From positions 62,001 through 126,000 of the forward strand of contig CAVSKV010000003.1 of NCBI GenBank assembly GCA_963728785.1: 64,000 nt of DNA, in the 5' to 3' direction. Below the pieces are notes generated by a model. The model searched no databases, was not told where the DNA came from, and was given only the letters and a program-made list of their open reading frames with translations. How positions within the stretch are numbered: the stretch's first letter is position 1; every line of letters begins with the position of its first letter. A program made the position numbers and the translations under genes. Source of the stretch: JAGWRI01 sp963728785 (lineage in GTDB: Bacteria; Gemmatimonadota; Gemmatimonadetes; Gemmatimonadales; Gemmatimonadaceae). This document shows, one piece after another, positions 49,577 to 58,756 of this stretch.

Positions 49577-50313
49577 GGCGTACTGCCTCCGGACACGCTC
49601 ACGGTGACGCGGGCGCCCGCCGGCACGGGGGTCCCCGCCGCGGGGTTCTGTTGCACCACGGCCGCCTGAGCGCCCGCTCCCCCGCTGTTGAGAATCGTAA
49701 CGTCGCCGAGCGCCAGCCCCAACTGTTCCAGCAGCACTCGGGCCTCGATGATCGTATGGCCGGTGAGGTCGGGCACGGGGATCGTAGCCGGCCCGGCGCT
49801 CAGGATCAGGGTCACCGCCGACGGGATCGCGGCGCGCGCGCCCCCCCCGGGGCGCGTGTCGACGACCGTTCCCAGCGGTTGATCGCCGGCCCGTGTCACG
49901 GTGTCGGGCGCGGTGGTGAACCCGGCCGCGGCGAGCGTCGAGTCAGCCTGCGGCGGCAACAGTCCGACGACGTTCGGCACCACGCCCATGCGCGGCCCGT
50001 TGCTCAGATCGAGCACGACCGCAGTGCCCAGCGGCTCGCGGCTGCCCTGGTCGGGCGTCATGTCGATAACACTGAGCCGGGGCGTTGCGTCCTGGAACCG
50101 CATCTCGCCGCGTTGGGCCTTGAAACCGGCCTGCTGCAGGCGGTCGCTCGCCACGTCGAAGCTGAGCCCGATCACGTTGGGCACGGTTGCCTCGGCGGGC
50201 GGTGCGCCCGGCGGGAAGACGAACGCCGCCACCAGCGCCCATGCCAGGGCGAACCCGCCGGCCGCGGCGGCCAGGTACGGCCACGCCCGCTGCCATCGCG
50301 TGCGCTTCTTCAT
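49573..50313 (-). CDS. PASTA-domain membrane protein, 246 aa
   Basis: A protein with a short cytoplasmic N-terminus (MKKRTRWQRAW), one membrane helix (residues about 12-34) and three consecutive extracytoplasmic PASTA domains (about 40-105, 110-175, 180-246), each with VPNVIGLSFDVA-like starts and TPDQGSREPL-like turns. PASTA repeats bind peptidoglycan or lipid II in Stk kinases and PBPs. Here no kinase domain is attached, so this is a PASTA-only anchor. The ATG overlaps the rsmB stop (ATGA). Confidence 0.9.
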   Translation of the reverse strand: MKKRTRWQRAWPYLAAAAGGFALAWALVAAFVFPPGAPPAEATVPNVIGLSFDVASDRLQQAGFKAQRGEMRFQDATPRLSVIDMTPDQGSREPLGTAVVLDLSNGPRMGVVPNVVGLLPPQADSTLAAAGFTTAPDTVTRAGDQPLGTVVDTRPGGGARAAIPSAVTLILSAGPATIPVPDLTGHTIIEARVLLEQLGLALGDVTILNSGGAGAQAAVVQQNPAAGTPVPAGARVTVSVSGGSTP

Positions 50314-51671
50314 GCCGGCCGCCGCAGCCGCACCGCGAACGCCCCGTCGGCGCCATGGTGTTGTGGGAGTACGCGCAGCCGGCCGGCGTCGAGCACATCG
50401 GCCCGCACCGTGCCGGCGGGCGGCGGCTCCACGCTCCAATCGGCGCGCGCGGCGAGGAAGCGATCCACCTGGTCGTCGTTCTCCTCCGGCTCGAGCGAGC
50501 AGGTGCTGTAGATGAGCAGACCGCCCGGCTTCACGATCGTGGCGGCAGAGGCGAGGAGCATTTCCTGCAGTGCCGCCATCACGGAGAGATCCGAGGGCTT
50601 GAGCCGCCAGCGCGCGTCGGGGTGGCGGCGCATCGTGCCGGTGCCAGTACAGGGCGCGTCGAGAAGCACGGCATCCACCATGCCCACCGCGGGCATTCGG
50701 GCGTCGGCCGCGTAGACGTACACGTTGGACAGGCCGAGGCGCGCTAGGTTCTCGCGCAGTCGTTTGAGCCGGTGCAGCGAGACGTCGCTGGCGCACACGG
50801 CGCCGGCCGTGCGCGCCAGCTCCACGGACTTGCCCCCTGGCGCGGCGCAGAGGTCGGCCACCGTGGCCCCCTCGGGTACCGCCGCGTAGCGCGTGACGAG
50901 CGTGGATGCCGGATCCTGCACATGAAACAGTCCGCGTTTGAACGCACCGATTTCGGTAAGTCCCGAGACCGGGCCGGCGAGCACGAGGCTGTCGTCCACC
51001 AGCGGAACCGGTTCCACGCGAACGCCGGCCCCTTCGAGCGACGCGGCGAGTTCGTCGCGCGTCGCGTGGACTGGCCGGACGACGATCGGCGGCTCGGCAT
51101 TGTTGGCCGCCAGCAGCCGGCGCGTATCGGGTTCACCCCACCGGTCCACCCACCGCGCGACGAGCCAGCGTGGATGCGAGAACTCGGTGGCCAGGGCATC
51201 GATCCGGTCGACGGGTACGGGCAGAGTGAGGGCGTCGCGCTCACGGTCGAGCCGGCGCAGCACGGCGTTGGCGAGCTTGCCGGCACCCTCGCCGGCGCGC
51301 GACTTGGCGAGTTCCACCGTCTGGGCAATGGCGGCGTAGGCGGGGACGCTCCCCATTTCGAGCAACTGGTAGGCGCCGAGCCGCAGCAGGTCGAGCAGCT
51401 CGGGGTCGATGCGGCCGAGTCCGCCCCGCACGCGCTCGCCGAGCAGGGCGTCGAGGCGGCCCCGCATGCGAAGCATGCCGTACACCAGTTCGCGCGTCCA
51501 TCGGCGGTCGCGAGCGTCGAGCGGTGCCGAGCGGCGGTCGAAGGTGGCGTCGAGCAACTCGCCGCGGCGGAGATCAGCGCATACGCCAGCGGCGACGAGT
51601 CGCGCGTCGGTCACCGCCATCGGGCGGGCGAGCGTGGCGCTGCCGTGTGCGTGGATGTCCTGACCTGCCAT
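50310..51671 (-). CDS. rsmB: 16S rRNA (cytosine-967 C5)-methyltransferase
   Basis: A 453-residue enzyme. The N-terminal NusB-like domain (RELVYGMLRMRG; ELLDLLRLGAYQLLEM; ANAVLRRLDRER) precedes a Rossmann methyltransferase domain with ADLCAAPGGKSVELA for SAM, LLDAPCTGTGTMRRHPD for the first catalytic cysteine and IYSTCSLEPEEND for the second. This two-cysteine design is the RNA m5C methyltransferase family. The start at 51671 is favoured, but an ATG at 51620 (MAVTDARLV) is possible. A TATCTT box lies about 55 bases upstream. Confidence 0.93.
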   Translation of the reverse strand: MAGQDIHAHGSATLARPMAVTDARLVAAGVCADLRRGELLDATFDRRSAPLDARDRRWTRELVYGMLRMRGRLDALLGERVRGGLGRIDPELLDLLRLGAYQLLEMGSVPAYAAIAQTVELAKSRAGEGAGKLANAVLRRLDRERDALTLPVPVDRIDALATEFSHPRWLVARWVDRWGEPDTRRLLAANNAEPPIVVRPVHATRDELAASLEGAGVRVEPVPLVDDSLVLAGPVSGLTEIGAFKRGLFHVQDPASTLVTRYAAVPEGATVADLCAAPGGKSVELARTAGAVCASDVSLHRLKRLRENLARLGLSNVYVYAADARMPAVGMVDAVLLDAPCTGTGTMRRHPDARWRLKPSDLSVMAALQEMLLASAATIVKPGGLLIYSTCSLEPEENDDQVDRFLAARADWSVEPPPAGTVRADVLDAGRLRVLPQHHGADGAFAVRLRRPA

Positions 51672-51725
51672 AAGGTGCGTCGCGAGAGAGAACGGGCGCG
51701 CGCCGGACGAAGCCGCGTCTCTGGA

Positions 51726-51731
51726 AAGATA
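51726..51731 (-). promoter_or_regulatory. -10 box (TATCTT) of the rsmB operon
   Basis: TATCTT on the minus strand, with a weak TTCCGA -35 16 bases upstream, in the 95-base gap between fmt and rsmB. It would start the rsmB-PASTA-rpe-tlpA-ybbR-tsaD-lgt transcript. Confidence 0.5.
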
Positions 51732-51766
51732 GCCCGCCGGGGCGCGTTCGGAATCTCGGTGGGTCG

Positions 51767-52711
51767 TCACTCGGCGGGCACGGAGTCGAACCGCTGGCCG
51801 ACGGCAATGCCGCGCCCGCGCTGCCATTCGGCAGGCGCCATGCGCCGCTTGCCGGCCGGCTGGACGGTGGTGAGGCGGGTGCCACTGTCGCCGCACGCTA
51901 CCACCAGGCCGTCGTCGGTCACGGCCACGACATCACCCGGCGCGCCATGCGCTTCAGGGGCGGACCGGGCGCCGAACAGCTTGACCTCAGCCCCGTCGAG
52001 CGTAGTGAAGGCACCGGGCCGCGGGTCGTAGGCGCGAATCACGCGCGATACGGTACTCGCCGGCGCCCGCCAGTCCACCCGCGTCATCTCGCGCACGATC
52101 TTGGGCGCGTACGTGGCGGCAGCGTCGCGTTGCGCGTCCTCGCTCGCCGCGCCCAGTTCGATGAGCGCCAACGCTTCGATGAGCGCGGCGGCACCCATTT
52201 CGGACAGGCGCAGGGCAAGTTCGCCGGCCGTTTCGTCGTCGTAGATCGGCGTGTCGGCGCGGAGCAACACGGGTCCGGCGTCGAGTGCCGGCACCATCCG
52301 CATGATCGACACGCCGGTCTCGGTGAGTCCATCGCGGATCGCGGCCTGGATGGGCGCCGCGCCGCGCAGCGCCGGGAGGAGCGAGGCGTGGATGTTGAGC
52401 GTGCCGTGCGGCGGCAGATCGATGATCTCGTCCGGAAGGATGTGTCCATAGGCCACGACCACCGAGATATCGGGCGATAGCGCGGCGATCTGCGCGCGGA
52501 AGGCGTCACCGCGCGGACGGTCGGGCTGGAGCACTGGGATGTTCTCGCGCTCCGCGATCTGCTTTATGGGCGGCGCTTCGAGCCGGGAACGCGAGCGCCC
52601 CACCGGACGGTCGGGCTGCGTCACGACGCCGACCACGTCGAAGCCCTCGCCGATCAGCGCGCGGAGCGGCGGCGCGGAAAATTCCGGTGTGCCCCAGAAG
52701 AGCACCCGCAC
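51767..52711 (-). CDS. fmt: Methionyl-tRNA formyltransferase
   Basis: A 314-residue enzyme that formylates initiator Met-tRNA. MRVLFWGTPEFSAPPLRAL at the N-terminus, TLNIHASLLPALRGAAPIQ with the catalytic His in the middle, and the C-terminal OB-type domain (VKLFGARSAPEAHGAPGDV) are present. The GTG at 52711 directly follows the def stop. With def, it forms the usual def-fmt pair for start-methionine handling. Confidence 0.96.
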   Translation of the reverse strand: MRVLFWGTPEFSAPPLRALIGEGFDVVGVVTQPDRPVGRSRSRLEAPPIKQIAERENIPVLQPDRPRGDAFRAQIAALSPDISVVVAYGHILPDEIIDLPPHGTLNIHASLLPALRGAAPIQAAIRDGLTETGVSIMRMVPALDAGPVLLRADTPIYDDETAGELALRLSEMGAAALIEALALIELGAASEDAQRDAAATYAPKIVREMTRVDWRAPASTVSRVIRAYDPRPGAFTTLDGAEVKLFGARSAPEAHGAPGDVVAVTDDGLVVACGDSGTRLTTVQPAGKRRMAPAEWQRGRGIAVGQRFDSVPAE

Positions 52712-53269
52712 TCAGAGCTCCTCGTCGCGGTGGTGGTGCGCGGCGACGTCGGCCGGCGTGATCCGGCGGATCAGCCCGGGATACTTCTCCTTCTCCTTCG
52801 TCCACTTGGCCAGGGCACTGCGGCGCTTGAGCACGCTCAAGTAGTCGATGAACAGGCGTCCGTGCAGGTGATCGATCTCGTGCAGCATGCAGCGGGCGAG
52901 CAGATCGGTCGCCTCGACCTCGAACGGCTTGCCGTCGCGGCCCGTCGCCCGAACCACGACGCGGGCCGCGCGCTCCACGTCGCCATAGATGTCGGGAATG
53001 GACAGGCAGCCTTCCTCGGCCTTGGAGGTGCCGGTGCGCTCGACGACCTCGGGGTTGATGAGCACGTAGGCCGCGTCTTCGACGTCGATCACGGTGAGCC
53101 GCTCGGTGCGCCCCACCTGCGGCGCGGCCAGTCCGATCCCCTTGGCGGCGTACATCGTCTCGTACATGTCGTCGACCAGGCCGCGCAGCTCGTCCGTCAC
53201 CTCCGACACGGGAAGTGTCTCCTGGCGCAGGATCGGGTCGCCAAAGACCCGGATGTCGAGCAGGCCCAT
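52712..53269 (-). CDS. def: Peptide deformylase
   Basis: A 185-residue metalloenzyme removing formyl groups from new proteins. All three motifs are present: GIGLAAPQVG, EGCLSIPD with the metal-ligand Cys, and HEIDHLHG with two metal-ligand His and the catalytic Glu. The start is ATG at 53269, sharing its first base with the end of the yajC stop (TGATG). The C-terminal tail after the catalytic core is longer than in E. coli and ends in a His-rich stretch (AAHHHRDEEL). Confidence 0.96.
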   Translation of the reverse strand: MGLLDIRVFGDPILRQETLPVSEVTDELRGLVDDMYETMYAAKGIGLAAPQVGRTERLTVIDVEDAAYVLINPEVVERTGTSKAEEGCLSIPDIYGDVERAARVVVRATGRDGKPFEVEATDLLARCMLHEIDHLHGRLFIDYLSVLKRRSALAKWTKEKEKYPGLIRRITPADVAAHHHRDEEL

Positions 53270-53637
53270 CAGCCCGTGGTGCCGGCCTGTCCGGCGATGA
53301 TCCGGGCAATACGCCCGCGCTCGACGATGAGGCGCGTTTCGCCCGACTTGATCGTGATGCGGTCGTCGGCCGACGAGGCATTCGTGCCGTCGGGCTTGAG
53401 CGACTCCTTGATGTGGACCACCTCGCCCACCACGCCGCCCGAGGTCACCACCTCGTCTCCCTTCTTGAGGCCGGCCAGCGCCTGCTCGTGCTGACGGCGC
53501 TGCTTCTGTTGTGGCCGGATGAGCAGGAAATAGAAAATGGCGACGATGAGCGCCAGTTGGGCCATGAACGGTATCAAGGAACTCTGGCCGCCCTGGGCGG
53601 GGGCCATCGCCAGCAATGCCGCGAAAGGACGTGTCAT
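53269..53637 (-). CDS. yajC: Preprotein translocase subunit YajC
   Basis: A 122-residue inner-membrane protein with one helix (LIPFMAQLALIVAIFYFLLI) followed by RPQQKQRRQHEQALAGLKKGDEVVT, the YajC signature, and a small cytoplasmic domain. It assists SecDF-YajC. secD and secF do not follow in the window, where they often do. It overlaps the tgt stop by 4 bases. Confidence 0.95.
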   Translation of the reverse strand: MTRPFAALLAMAPAQGGQSSLIPFMAQLALIVAIFYFLLIRPQQKQRRQHEQALAGLKKGDEVVTSGGVVGEVVHIKESLKPDGTNASSADDRITIKSGETRLIVERGRIARIIAGQAGTTG

Positions 53638-54776
53638 GCCGAGGTGCTCGTGCGTGAGTGATAGCGGTCCAGCCAGTGCTGGCTCCAGCCGTCGAAGGTG
53701 CCGTCGCGGATGGCATCGCGCGCCTGCCGCATCAGCGAGACGAGGAAATGTACATTATGCAGGGACAGGAGGCGCAAGCCGAGCATTTCGTCGGCCAGGA
53801 ACAGATGCCGCAGGTAGGCGCGAGTGAACCGGCGGCACGCCGCGCAGTCGCATGCGTCGTCGAGCGGCCGTTCGTCGGCCCGGTACTCGGCGCGCTTGAT
53901 GTTGAGGCGGCCATCGCGAGTGAATACGGCCCCGTTGCGCCCCATCCGCGTCGGGGCGACGCAGTCGAACAGGTCGACGCCGCGGCGCACGCCCTCCACG
54001 AGGTCTTCGGGAAATCCCACGCCCATGAGGTAACGTGGGCGGTCGGCCGGCAGTTCCTCGTTGACCACGTCGAGCATGGCGTACATGTCGGGCTTGTCCT
54101 CGCCCACCGACAGGCCGCCGACGCCGTATCCCTTCCAGTCGTCGATCGCCTGGATGGCGCGCGCCGCTTCGCGGCGAAGCCCCGGGTGGATGCCTCCCTG
54201 CACGATGGGAAAGAGGGCCTGCGGCCGCTCCCGATCGAGCGCGTTGAACGTGGCGCGGCAGCGGGCCAGCCAGCGAACGCTACGCTCGCTCGCATCGCGC
54301 GCCGCGGCGGCGTCGCTCTGCCCCGGGATCACGTGATCGAACTGCATCACGACGTCGGCTCCCAGGTTGCGCTCGATCTCCATCACCGATTCGGGCGTGA
54401 AGCGCCGCCGCGAGCCGTCGAGATGGCTCTGGAAGTCCACTCCGTCCTCGTCCACCGTGCGCAGCGCGGCGAGAGAGAAGACCTGGAATCCGCCGGAGTC
54501 GGTGAGGATAGGGCCGTCCCACTGCATGAAGCGGTGAAGACCTCCCAGCTGGCGTACCAACTCATCGCCCGGCCGGAGGTGCAGGTGGTAGGCGTTGGCG
54601 AGGATCATCTGCGCGCCCAGGGCCCGGAGGTCGTCGGGGTCGAGTGCCTTGACGGTGGCCAGGGTGCCCACGGCCATGAAGGCAGGCGTCTCCACCACTC
54701 CGTGGGGCGTGGTGAACGCGGCGGCGCGGGCGGCGCCGAACCGGTCGGCGATCGTGAACGCGAACGAATCGACCAT
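53634..54776 (-). CDS. tgt: tRNA-guanine transglycosylase
   Basis: A 380-residue TIM-barrel enzyme that swaps guanine-34 for preQ1 in queuosine tRNAs. ILTDSGGFQVFSL holds the general Asp, and RYLMGVGFPEDLVEGV and FDCVAPTRMGRNG hold the nucleophile Asp. The zinc site is CDCAACRRFTRAYLRHL plus a downstream His. The ATG at 54776 lies 2 bases past the queA stop. With queA it completes two steps of queuosine synthesis. Confidence 0.96.
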   Translation of the reverse strand: MVDSFAFTIADRFGAARAAAFTTPHGVVETPAFMAVGTLATVKALDPDDLRALGAQMILANAYHLHLRPGDELVRQLGGLHRFMQWDGPILTDSGGFQVFSLAALRTVDEDGVDFQSHLDGSRRRFTPESVMEIERNLGADVVMQFDHVIPGQSDAAAARDASERSVRWLARCRATFNALDRERPQALFPIVQGGIHPGLRREAARAIQAIDDWKGYGVGGLSVGEDKPDMYAMLDVVNEELPADRPRYLMGVGFPEDLVEGVRRGVDLFDCVAPTRMGRNGAVFTRDGRLNIKRAEYRADERPLDDACDCAACRRFTRAYLRHLFLADEMLGLRLLSLHNVHFLVSLMRQARDAIRDGTFDGWSQHWLDRYHSRTSTSA

Positions 54777-54778
54777 TA

Positions 54779-55816
54779 TTAAATAATTACCATGGCGTCG
54801 CCGTAGGAATAGAAGCGGTACTCCCGGCTCACTGCGTTTTCGTACGCGCGCATCGTGAGGTCGTAGCCGGCGAACGCCGCGACGAGCATGATCAGGGTGG
54901 AGCGGGGCAGGTGGAAGTTCGTGATCAGGCGGTCCACGACGCGGAAGGTATACGGAGGCCGGATGAAGATGCGCGTTTCGTCGCTGCCGGGCACGAGGGT
55001 GCCGTCGGCGTGCACCGCGCTCTCGAGCGTTCGCACGGAAGTCGTACCCACCGCCCACACCTTGCCTCCCGCGGCGCGCGTGGCGGCCACGGCTCCGGCG
55101 GTCTCGACGGGCACCGAATACCACTCCTCGTGCATCGTGTGCCGGGCGGGATCTTCCGCTTCCACCGGCTTGAAGGTGCCGGCCCCCACGTGCAGCACCA
55201 CGTCGGCCCGCCGGACCCCGTTGGCAGCGAGCGCCTCGAGCAGCGCCGGCGTGAAGTGCAGACCGGCCGTGGGCGCGGCCACCGAGCCGCCCTCACGGGC
55301 GTAGACCGTCTGGTAACGCTCGGCATCGGCCGGCACGTCGGGGCGGTCGATGTACGGAGGGAGCGGCACGTGGCCGTACCGTTCGATCGCCTCGTCGGCC
55401 CGCCCGTCTACGATCAGCCGCACGATGCGAGTGCGGCGGTCGGTGACGGATACGATCTCGACGTCGAATCCGGGCGCTACGTGGACCGTCCGACCGGGCT
55501 TGAGCTTGCCGCCGGGCGACACCATCGCCTCCCACATTCCATCCCCAACCGGTTTGAGCAACAGCACCTCGGCGGGTGCGCCGGAGTCGCGGGTGCCGAG
55601 CAGTCGGGCCCGCAGCACGCGCGTCGTGTTGAGCACCAGCAGGTCTCCGGGCGGGATGAGGGAGACCAGATCGGAGAACCGCCCGTGGGCAATCGTGCCG
55701 GCCGCGCGGTGGATGATCATCAGCCGCGACGAATCGCGCGGCTCCACCGCCGATTGGGCGATGAGTTCCTGGGGGAGGGAGAAGTCGTAGTCCGAGGTTC
55801 GGTCACCGGGGGGCAT
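54779..55816 (-). CDS. queA: S-adenosylmethionine:tRNA ribosyltransferase-isomerase
   Basis: A 345-residue enzyme that adds the epoxy-cyclopentanediol group to preQ1-tRNA using SAM. The N-terminal YDFSLPQELIAQSAVEPRD, LVLNTTRVLRARL, AAPTAGLHFT and ITNFHLPRSTLIMLVAAFAG are invariant QueA motifs. The ATG at 55816 is 7 bases after a TAGCTT box, suggesting its own leaderless start, though no -35 is visible. Confidence 0.96.
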   Translation of the reverse strand: MPPGDRTSDYDFSLPQELIAQSAVEPRDSSRLMIIHRAAGTIAHGRFSDLVSLIPPGDLLVLNTTRVLRARLLGTRDSGAPAEVLLLKPVGDGMWEAMVSPGGKLKPGRTVHVAPGFDVEIVSVTDRRTRIVRLIVDGRADEAIERYGHVPLPPYIDRPDVPADAERYQTVYAREGGSVAAPTAGLHFTPALLEALAANGVRRADVVLHVGAGTFKPVEAEDPARHTMHEEWYSVPVETAGAVAATRAAGGKVWAVGTTSVRTLESAVHADGTLVPGSDETRIFIRPPYTFRVVDRLITNFHLPRSTLIMLVAAFAGYDLTMRAYENAVSREYRFYSYGDAMVII

Positions 55817-55823
55817 GGAGGAG

Positions 55824-55829
55824 AAGCTA
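55824..55829 (-). promoter_or_regulatory. Candidate -10 box (TAGCTT) before queA
   Basis: TAGCTT on the minus strand 7 bases before the queA ATG, in a 98-base gap after ruvB. It matches TAnnTT, but the region 16-18 bases upstream is GC-rich without a -35 match. Confidence 0.35.
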
Positions 55830-55914
55830 AACGGCGCAGGGTCGGTGGGGCGCCGACCGGAACGGCACCTGCGGCGTTCCCGTCAGGCCTCTTCTCGCCG
55901 GCGCCGTCTTGCCA

Positions 55915-56937
55915 TCAGATCAATTCCCTCTGCTCCCCGCCCGGCCTCGCATACCCGAAATGCGCATACGCCTTGGGCGTCGCGACGCGGCCGCGGGGGG
56001 TAAGTTGCAGGAATCCGTTCTGCACCAGGAACGGTTCGTACACTTCCTCGATCGTGTTCTCGTCCTCACCCACCGCCGTCCCGACGCTGGACAGTCCCAC
56101 CGGCCCACCGTCGAACTTCTCGATGATCGTCTTCATGATGCGGGCGTCCATGTCGTCGAGGCCGAACTCGTCGACGTCGATCATGCGCAGCAGCTCGTTG
56201 GCCACGTCGCGGGTGATCACCCCGTCGGCTCTCACCTGGGCGTAGTCGCGCACCCGGCGCAGAAGGCGGTTGGCCACGCGCGGGGTGCCGCGTGCGCGCC
56301 GGGCGATCTCCCGCGCGCCCTCGGCGTCTATCTCCACGTGCAGCACGTCGGCCGATCGGAACACGATCTGGACGAGGTCCTCGGGCGGGTAGTAGTTCAG
56401 CCGCTCGATGATGCCGAACCGGGCCCGCATCGGCGGCGTGAGCATGCCGAACCGCGTGGTGGCGCCGACCAGCGTGAACCGCTCGATCGGCATCGTGATC
56501 GTCTGCGCCTTGGGGCCCTCGGAGAGCCGGATCTCGATCTTGAAGTCCTCCATGGCGGGATAGAGGAATTCCTCGATGATCGGGCGCAGCCGGTGGATCT
56601 CGTCGATGAACAGGATGTCGCCGGCGCGCAGGTTGGTGAGCGTGCCCACGAGGTCGCCAGGCTTCTCGAGCGCCGGGCCGGAGGTCGTGCGCACGTTCAC
56701 TCCCAATTCGCGCGCGATCAACTCGGCGAGGGTCGTCTTGCCCAGTCCGGGCGGGCCGAAGAACAGCGCGTGGTCGAGTGGCTCGCGTCGGGCGAGCGCG
56801 GCATCGATCCAGATGCGCAGGCTCTCCTTGACCTTCGTCTGACCGATGAACTCGGCGAGCCGCTGCGGGCGCAGCGACAGTTCGACGACGGATTCCTCGG
56901 GGAGAGCGTCGGGCGTGGTGATTTCGGCGCGTGACAT
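55915..56937 (-). CDS. ruvB: Holliday junction branch migration ATPase RuvB
   Basis: A 340-residue AAA+ motor. Walker A GPPGLGKTT, Walker B ILFIDEIHR, the beta-hairpin region and sensor GATTRFGML, arginine finger region and C-terminal winged helix (QNGFLQLTPRGRVAT) are present. It drives branch migration of Holliday junctions with RuvA. ruvA and ruvC are 3 kb away in another unit, so ruvABC is split here. It heads the run ruvB-queA-tgt-yajC-def-fmt. Confidence 0.97.
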   Translation of the reverse strand: MSRAEITTPDALPEESVVELSLRPQRLAEFIGQTKVKESLRIWIDAALARREPLDHALFFGPPGLGKTTLAELIARELGVNVRTTSGPALEKPGDLVGTLTNLRAGDILFIDEIHRLRPIIEEFLYPAMEDFKIEIRLSEGPKAQTITMPIERFTLVGATTRFGMLTPPMRARFGIIERLNYYPPEDLVQIVFRSADVLHVEIDAEGAREIARRARGTPRVANRLLRRVRDYAQVRADGVITRDVANELLRMIDVDEFGLDDMDARIMKTIIEKFDGGPVGLSSVGTAVGEDENTIEEVYEPFLVQNGFLQLTPRGRVATPKAYAHFGYARPGGEQRELI

Positions 56938-57265
56938 TCGGTAGGGAAGGGTAGTTCTGCCCGGGTCCGTCGACGCCGGGGCTTGCTACACGACAATATG
57001 CCGACTGGAGGCGTAATTCGTGAGGGCTCCTCCGGGAGGTGCGCCGGAACAACGCACCTGGGGTGCCCCGTCGGGGGCGGCTGTGCGGGCGGTGCGCCGT
57101 CACGGACTGGCGTGACTTGCGTCGGAGCCTGTCGCCGCGCGTGCATTGCCAACATAATTAGTGGTGGCGCGGCTGGTTTCCGTGTGCATCACCAGGGGTA
57201 ACGCCGTGGCGCCTTGCCGCCGTCATCGCGATCGCAGGTCTCGATTCTCGAGAGGAGGCTGGCGT
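56938..57265. other. 328-base intergenic region with hairpins
   Basis: No coding sequence is seen between the divergent ruvB and the secreted-protein gene. Two small stems occur, GCCCC / GGGGC at 57065-57078 and GTCACG / CGTGAC at 57099-57116. An AT-rich island ACATAATTAG at about 57152-57161 could be a promoter core for the plus gene, leaving a leader of about 100 bases that ends in AGAGGAGG. I find no match to a known riboswitch. Confidence 0.5.
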
Positions 57266-58129
57266 ATGGCATGGGATCGTCTGCTCCGCATCGGCGCGAT
57301 CTGCGCGGGCGCATTCCTGGTGGCGGCGACGGTGCGCCCCGCGCGAGCCCAGAGCCTGGACAGTCTGCGACGGCGGTACGCCCTGCCGGGCATGGGACCG
57401 AGTGTGATGGGAACCGCGGCGAACGTGTCGCGCTCCGCTCCCGGCAATACCTCCGGCTCGCCAACGGCGTTCGGCGCCAACATGGGCGACGTGTTCGTTG
57501 GCGCGAGCTACCAGAACAAGGTGCGCGGCGCCGACGTCGAGGACGGCGCGGTGGTCGCCGGGTTCGGGCTCGGCAATGCGCGTGATGCCGTCGGCCTCGA
57601 AGTGGCGTTTACGTCGTTCTCCACGGTTCGCTCGGGCTTTGGCAAGACCGGCGGGGTGAGTGTCAAGTTGCACCGGACCCTGCCGTCTGATTTCGCGATC
57701 GCGGCCGGCTTTGAAAACGCGACCGACTGGGGCCCGCAGGACGGCGGCCAGTCGTGGTACGGTGTCATATCGAAGGTGCAGACCCTGACCAGCGACCCGA
57801 CCGGTTTCTTCGGCAGCTTCGTGTTGAACGCCGGCGTCGGCGACGGCCGGTTCCGCGACTTCCACCTCATGACGCTGAGCACCGGAGCCATCGTCATGAG
57901 CATGCCGCAGAGTGACATCGGCTACTTCGGGAGCGTGGGTCTGCGGCTGCACCAGACAACGTCGATCATCGCCGACTGGGGCGGTCAGGACCTGAGCGTC
58001 GGCCTGTCCATCGCGCCATTCTCGCAATTTCCGCTCGTGTTCACGCCGGCGATGGCCGACGTGACCGAGCGGGCCAACGCCACCGCCCGCTTCGTCCTCG
58101 GCGTCGGCCTGGCCTATCACCTCCCCTAG
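57266..58129 (+). CDS. Secreted unknown protein, probable outer-membrane beta barrel, 287 aa
   Basis: MAWDRLLRIGAICAGAFLVAAT and a cut near ARAQS form a signal peptide. The mature part alternates polar and hydrophobic residues in many short strands (DVFVGASYQN, GAVVAGFGLG, AVGLEVAFTSF, GYFGSVGLRL) and ends FVLGVGLAYHLP, as in barrel proteins. No family is recognised. An excellent AGAGGAGG ribosome site lies 7 bases before the ATG. The gene 33 bases downstream is also secreted, suggesting a two-gene unit. Confidence 0.75.
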   Translation: MAWDRLLRIGAICAGAFLVAATVRPARAQSLDSLRRRYALPGMGPSVMGTAANVSRSAPGNTSGSPTAFGANMGDVFVGASYQNKVRGADVEDGAVVAGFGLGNARDAVGLEVAFTSFSTVRSGFGKTGGVSVKLHRTLPSDFAIAAGFENATDWGPQDGGQSWYGVISKVQTLTSDPTGFFGSFVLNAGVGDGRFRDFHLMTLSTGAIVMSMPQSDIGYFGSVGLRLHQTTSIIADWGGQDLSVGLSIAPFSQFPLVFTPAMADVTERANATARFVLGVGLAYHLP

Positions 58130-58162
58130 TGCGGGCAACGAACAGCACGCGGAGACCCTCTC

Positions 58163-58729
58163 ATGAATTCCAGAGCTCTGATGTTCTCGGGCGTCGCGCT
58201 CGCGCTGTGGTCGGCCGCAGCCCCGGCCCTCGCACAGCAGGGTAACGCCTCAGACATCACCGGCGCGAACGTGACGAGTTCCGCCATCGCCAGCGGGTTC
58301 TTCTCCTCGCCTGGCGGTTTCACCCTGACCCACGGTTCCGCCTCCGCACTCAGCAGGGCGGCGGCCGACCTCTCCTCAACCCTCAGTTCCGGCGCCGTGA
58401 GCGGGGGTGGGGTGGCCGTCTCCGGCTCCGGCGTGGCGGCCGTCGCCAGCCTCATGGGGGGCCCCAGCACGCCGTCGCCGGCCATCCGGGCCCAGATCTT
58501 CGCCGCGCTCAGCGCCAGCGGCGCCTCCTCGGGCACGATCAACGGGTTGATCGATCCGCTCGCCGGACTGCTCGTCAGTCCCACGATCGGAAGCCTGAAC
58601 GCCGCGGCCAACGCCTTCACCGCGTTCGTGAACGATGCCGACGCGTCGTTCCTCGCCCACCCACCGGCGGAATTCCAGGCTATTTACGCGACTCTGTTCG
58701 ACCTGCTCAGCGCAGCGTACTCGCGTTAG
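58163..58729 (+). CDS. Secreted unknown protein rich in Ala, Ser and Gly, 188 aa
   Basis: A clear signal peptide (MNSRALMFSGVALALWSAAA, cut after ALAQQ). The mature chain is Ala/Ser/Gly-rich with few charges (SSTLSSGAVSGGGVAVSGSG; GASSGTINGLIDPLAGLLV), and ends with a short aromatic stretch. No cysteine, no known domain. It has a GCGGAGA ribosome site and follows the barrel-like gene by 33 bases. A strong terminator-like hairpin comes after it. Confidence 0.7.
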   Translation: MNSRALMFSGVALALWSAAAPALAQQGNASDITGANVTSSAIASGFFSSPGGFTLTHGSASALSRAAADLSSTLSSGAVSGGGVAVSGSGVAAVASLMGGPSTPSPAIRAQIFAALSASGASSGTINGLIDPLAGLLVSPTIGSLNAAANAFTAFVNDADASFLAHPPAEFQAIYATLFDLLSAAYSR

Positions 58730-58756
58730 CGGGCGGGCCCGCAGATCCATCGAATA

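Noticed and set aside
56938..57265. Riboswitch or structured RNA leader
   Set aside because: Only short stems are visible and no conserved riboswitch core (B12, GEMM, TPP or SAM type) can be recognised.
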